Shown: piece by piece, positions 60,155 to 64,000 of the stretch
Position numbering within the stretch: position 1 is the first letter of the stretch
Layout of the letters: each line of letters begins with the position of its first letter
DNA from: Tetrastigma voinierianum
Lineage: Eukaryota; Streptophyta; Magnoliopsida; Vitales; Vitaceae
Assembly (NCBI GenBank): GCA_016808115.1
Contig: JAEQBH010004677.1
Coordinates: forward strand, 154,390 to 218,389
Reading direction: 5' to 3'
DNA length: 64,000 nt
Made by a program: the position numbers and the translations under genes
Notes under the pieces: generated by a model
What the model was told of the DNA's origin: nothing
The model's database searches: none
Seen by the model: only the letters and a program-made list of their open reading frames with translations

Positions 60155-61520
60155 ACTTTTCTCTAGTAAAAGAGTTTTCCGTAAATCCTTGTGTCAATTT
60201 TTTTTCTTAGTTTATTTCTCTGTTCTAGTTGATATTTTATCAAGGTTGATCTTCGGGTTTTTCCCAACATTTGATACTTTGATTTGACACTGCTTTTATA
60301 TAATATGCAAGGTGGATATGTATATTATTCTTTCAAAAAGTTTTCATTTTTTATTTAATTTTTATATATATTCACTTTGTATATTACGTTGTAGTACATG
60401 TTCTTACAAGGATTCTTTCAAATAATTAATTTATACATTATGGTCTCTGTTGTATTGTCTCGATATGACGTTATGGTTTTCGTCTCATCTTCTTGTAGTG
60501 TTTATTTATTGTAGAGAGCGTTAGTCGGACAAAACATTTCGATCAAAGTCGCGAATCAAATCAATAGTTTGTCGGTATGCTACAAAATTGAGTCATAAGT
60601 ATTTCTAGTCATAATAGTAATATCAAATGTAGGCTCAATTATCAAATGGATAGTCTTTTGAGAACTCCAATTCATTATGCGTTTAGTGAATTTAGTGATA
60701 TGTTTCAATCGATGTATTCTAGTTTGAATAAATAAGGTCTTGAGCCATGCAGAGGTGAACTCTTAGTAAAGTCTTTTATGCATTATGCATTAACCTTAAT
60801 TTTTTCTATTGCCTATACTAAAGGAGAAAGTTAAAAATAATAAATTTTGGAATAAAAATATTTAAATACCAATATATTCTCTCCATCTGGATGTTTCCTA
60901 ATCCATATATATTAACTTTTATAAAGTAATTAAAAGTTTTTAAAACTAGCCAAACTTCCTCTTCTCTTTGGAAACCCTAACCATTTCTCCCTCGGTTCTC
61001 TCTTTTAGCCCATTTTCGTTAGAAGCGAGGGATGATTTTTGTTATTCTTGACTTAAAATCACAAATTCCATCATTCTTCCCCAGATATAGGTTTTCTTTT
61101 ACAATAAAATAGATAAGTTTTTTCTTCATTTTCCTTTGTTTTTTCATGTTGTTGTCATCGACCTGATGCAGTGTGTTTTGTTGTAGACTTGTTTGTGATG
61201 TGTTGTCTTGTCATTGTGATTGGCTTTTTTGTGGGTTTTTCACGTTGCCGTTTCAAATGTGGTTTTATCCAGCAGTTCATCATATTATTCGCTAGTATGA
61301 TGTAGATATATGAAATCTTAGGTATTCTAGGTAATTTTAGATTATCACATATGTAGGCCTTGAGCTAAGTGCTGTTTCTTTGCTATTAACACGGATGCTA
61401 CGTCATCCTGCCGGAGTTTAGCACTTTTGATTCTTGGTTCTTCAAATGCATTTGCAAACTTGAATCAATAAATCAATATATTTTCACAAAAAAAAAAAAC
61501 CTAGTCATTACTTCTCATCG
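60155..61520. other. Intergenic DNA, no gene seen
   Basis: This is the duplicate of 24419-25789, with the poly-A run near 61488. No coding sequence is recognised. Confidence 0.5.
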
Positions 61521-61680
61521 CATTAGCTCTTACTGTGTCTCTTATATCTCTGTTATTGCTGTCTGTGTGATAGGCGCTCAACATTTAAAAAATGTAGGGC
61601 ATAGGGAGGGAAGGGGTTTTGGGATCGAGTTCCAATGGGGACAATTTACTATATTATAACTAAAGTGTTTAGGTGTCAAC
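61520..61680 (+). repeat. SINE-like repeat with ~45-bp insertion in the A-box region
   Basis: The B-box-like GGGATCGAGTTCC near 61620 is kept. The A-box-like region is split: TTAGCTC at about 61523 and GTGATAGGCGCTC at about 61566 are separated by extra T-rich sequence absent from the copy at 25790. Confidence 0.45.
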
Positions 61681-62094
61681 AAATAAAATAAAAATTAAAA
61701 GTAAAAATAAATAATTTTAAACTTTTTTTTTGGAAAATATAAAATTAAACTTAGCAAGGACCAAAAAGTATGGAAAATTCTAAGACACGTCAAAATTCTT
61801 ACCCATTAAAATTTGTTTATTAACATGAGGAATGAAAAATAAGTTCCATGAATTGAATGTGCACATAATCATATATATAGACCACGTCTACACTCACCAA
61901 AACTTAATTAAATGCAGGAAAAACAAATGGGTTTTAACCTCAATGCCCCATCCTTCACATTTAACGCATACCCATAATAGATAATCTAATGAATAAACTA
62001 AGCCAATTCCCTACTTTGTTGAAATCATCAAATCCACACAATTATGTATACGATCTTTCTATATTTTGGTATTAATTTATTGTAGCACTAGTAA

Positions 62095-62726
62095 AATTCC
62101 ACACGAAAATGGGGCATGATCATAACTTCTAAAGGTGACCTTAGGCATGTTGAGACTTATTTCCTCTGTCGTGTCTATGGGAGAGTTTGATGTAATTGGC
62201 ATATCCTTGAAGCAATCGAGCAATTGTCAAGTGTAACATGCAGTAGGTCATATTGATTCCTGGGCAGATCTTCTACTAGAACCAAATGGGATTAACTGAA
62301 ATCTTGGCGAAAACATCTGGTTGCATGACTTGTCAAAAACCCCTCTCGCTGAAACTCTTTAGGGTTAGACCAAATAGCAGGATCTCGAAGCATCTTCCAT
62401 GCATTGACTAGCAAGTGGTGCCTTTGGGAATGTGATACCCACCAATACAACAATCTTCAATTGCCTTGTGTGGTATCAATAGGGGACCTGCAATGTATAG
62501 TCTTAGGGTTTTCTTAACAATAGCCTTAAGGTAAACTAGGTTATTGATATATGATTGTTCCACCCATCGGTCTCTACCAACATTTAAGTCTAGCTCTTCT
62601 TGAGCATGCTTCATAACATGTCTATTGTTCAACAATGCAGATAGAAGACATGTAAAGGTAATAGAAGTGGTCTCATTGCTTGCCACGATCATGAGTACAT
62701 TGTTTTGAAATTCGAAGGAAAACAAT
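62095..62726 (-). pseudogene. Cytochrome P450 3' exon, CYP82-like (copy 2)
   Basis: It duplicates 26329-26945. The I-helix is clearer here: ASNETTSITFTCLLSALLNN corresponds to the (A/G)GxxT(T/S) oxygen-binding region. HAQEELDLNVGRDRWVEQS, KKTLRLY, LLIPHKAIEDC and GGYHIPKGTT follow in one frame (62408-62725), and the heme loop and C-terminus follow after a frameshift. The K-helix position again reads K instead of E, so that change predates the duplication and is probably real. The 5' exon is missing, with a mini-copia element in its place. Confidence 0.85.
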
Positions 62727-63652
62727 TGTTAGATTCTATATAGCCAAATTAGATTATTGTATATGGAAATTGTATATTTTCCTTTCTTACGTTTGTATAG
62801 CCTAGCTTATATAAGGCCTCATCTTGTACATGTAATATACAGTTTATAATATACAAAGACTCAAGTCTTTCTTCAATAACAAAACAAAATAATATACATC
62901 TTGTACATCTAGATTTCTCATTATGTCGTTGTTCTGGAGTTCTTCGATGTCCCGAGAAATGCACCATATTTATGGATTCATTTTCTTCCCATTCTTCGTT
63001 AACTCTACAAGCATATTCGGATCACGAGGTGGGCGAGTGATCATGCGATCGTCAATCTACTCTGGGGATGTGTTTTCTTATGGGTGATTCTCTTATCTCT
63101 TGGAGGAAAGCGAAAGCAACGATCGTTGCTCATTCGACTAGACGAGAATATAGAGCTTTCAAGATACTATATTTGAACTTATTTAGTTACGTTGGTTACT
63201 ATAGGATCTTGGTGTTAGTGTTCACGCAACTAAACTTCAACGTGATGTCGAGTGTTATTTAAATTACTCATAATGATGTCTTCCATGAACGTACTAAACA
63301 TATTGAGATTGATTATCATTTCATTCGTTATCATCTGCTTTAGGGTACACTAACACTTCAGTCTGTTTCCTCTCAGGATCAGTTAGCTGATATCTTTACC
63401 AAACCCCTTCATCCAGGAACTTTTCGAACTTTAACTTCCAAGCTTAGAATGGTTTCATATAAACCACCACTGAGTTTGAGGGGATGGAATTACTATATGT
63501 GAGTTAATTATATGAAAGTTAGATTATTGTATATAGCAGTGTATATTTTCCTTTCTTAGGTTTTATAGCCTAGCCTATATAAGGCCTCATCTTGTACATG
63601 TAATATATAGTTTATAATATCTGAGACTGAAGTCTTTCTTGATAACAAAACA
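62727..63652 (+). mobile_element. Deleted Ty1/copia element (copy 2)
   Basis: LTRs are at about 62727-62885 and 63485-63652. Between them the RNase H remnant has GDSLISWRKAK and a REYRAF stretch (63068-63262), then text resembling DQLADIFTKPLHPGTF near 63375-63425, and the purine tract GAGGGGA. It is the counterpart of 26962-27886. Here the right LTR starts TGGAATTAC and carries a small internal repeat near 63500-63525. Confidence 0.82.
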
Positions 63653-63744
63653 AAAGGTATTAAGAGAGAAGACATCATGATAGAACCTGGATATCCAAAT
63701 GCGAAATACGTGTGAGTCAAAAAATTAGTTGAGGTAAAAATACT

Positions 63745-63970
63745 AAGGCTCTATTTGGAACTAAAAGTATTAGGAAAAGAAAAATACTAAAAGAAAATAA
63801 TTTTCTCATATTTGATTTGACCATGGAAAATATAAAAGAAAATCAAATATAATCAAAATTCCTCAAAATTTTTTATTTTTCTCCAAGTTTTATTTCCTTG
63901 CACATTTCCTCCCTATTTTCCTCTCTCTTCTATTTCCTTAGTACTTTACGGGTTCCATACAAAGCCTAAG
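63745..63970. mobile_element. MITE with terminal inverted repeats (copy 2)
   Basis: It is the counterpart of 27988-28213, with the start GGCTCTATTTGGAACT and the inverse end GGGTTCCATACAAA. The next MITE-like element starts at about 63971 and runs off the window, so the large duplication continues past the window end. Confidence 0.6.
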
Positions 63971-64000
63971 GCTCCATTTGGAACATGAAAAGTAGTAAGG

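Overview
The window is nuclear DNA from a flowering plant, almost certainly a eudicot. It holds an intron-less CC-NB-ARC-LRR disease-resistance gene family, CYP82-like cytochrome P450 exons, plant Ty3/gypsy and Ty1/copia retrotransposons, TIR-type MITEs and AT-rich intergenic DNA. I see no prokaryotic features and do not name a species. Nearly every coding stretch, host or transposon, carries small frameshifts. These may be pseudogenization, an error-prone long-read assembly, or both, so coding calls were made by stitching frames.

Layout. 1-8726: a minus-strand Ty3/gypsy element, cut by the window edge. 8727-18231: an NBS-LRR gene on the minus strand (here R1), split by a composite Ty1/copia element (10158-17191, 5-bp target duplication GAATG on both sides); the gypsy element sits in its LRR region. 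18232-28200: upstream DNA of R1 with a long foldback sequence, a copia RNase H fragment, a solo LTR-like repeat, a SINE-like repeat, a CYP82-like exon and a mini-copia element. 28200-32386: MITEs, AT-rich DNA and a third solo LTR-like repeat. 32455-39720: a complete but decayed plus-strand Ty1/copia element. 39721-44760: flank plus an LRR-only fragment (R2). 44762-52570: a tandem repeat of the preceding 7.9 kb (copia RT to LTR, flank, LRR). 50257-54035: the best preserved NBS-LRR gene (R3). 54036-64000: a second copy of the R1 upstream region, carrying the same elements in the same order.

The window therefore records a resistance-gene cluster growing and decaying. An approximately 35.8-kb-period tandem duplication gave R1 and R3 with their upstream blocks. 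Copia and gypsy insertions then broke R1. A separate 7.9-kb tandem duplication, with one break inside copia RT and the other just after the MHD motif of the R3 lineage, made the orphan LRR fragment R2. R3 is the only copy with CC, NB-ARC and LRR in uninterrupted order. The feature of most interest outside known families is the duplicated ~690-bp foldback, about 2 kb upstream of each NBS-LRR gene. One copy has a perfectly paired 49-bp stem segment and could be a small-RNA source.
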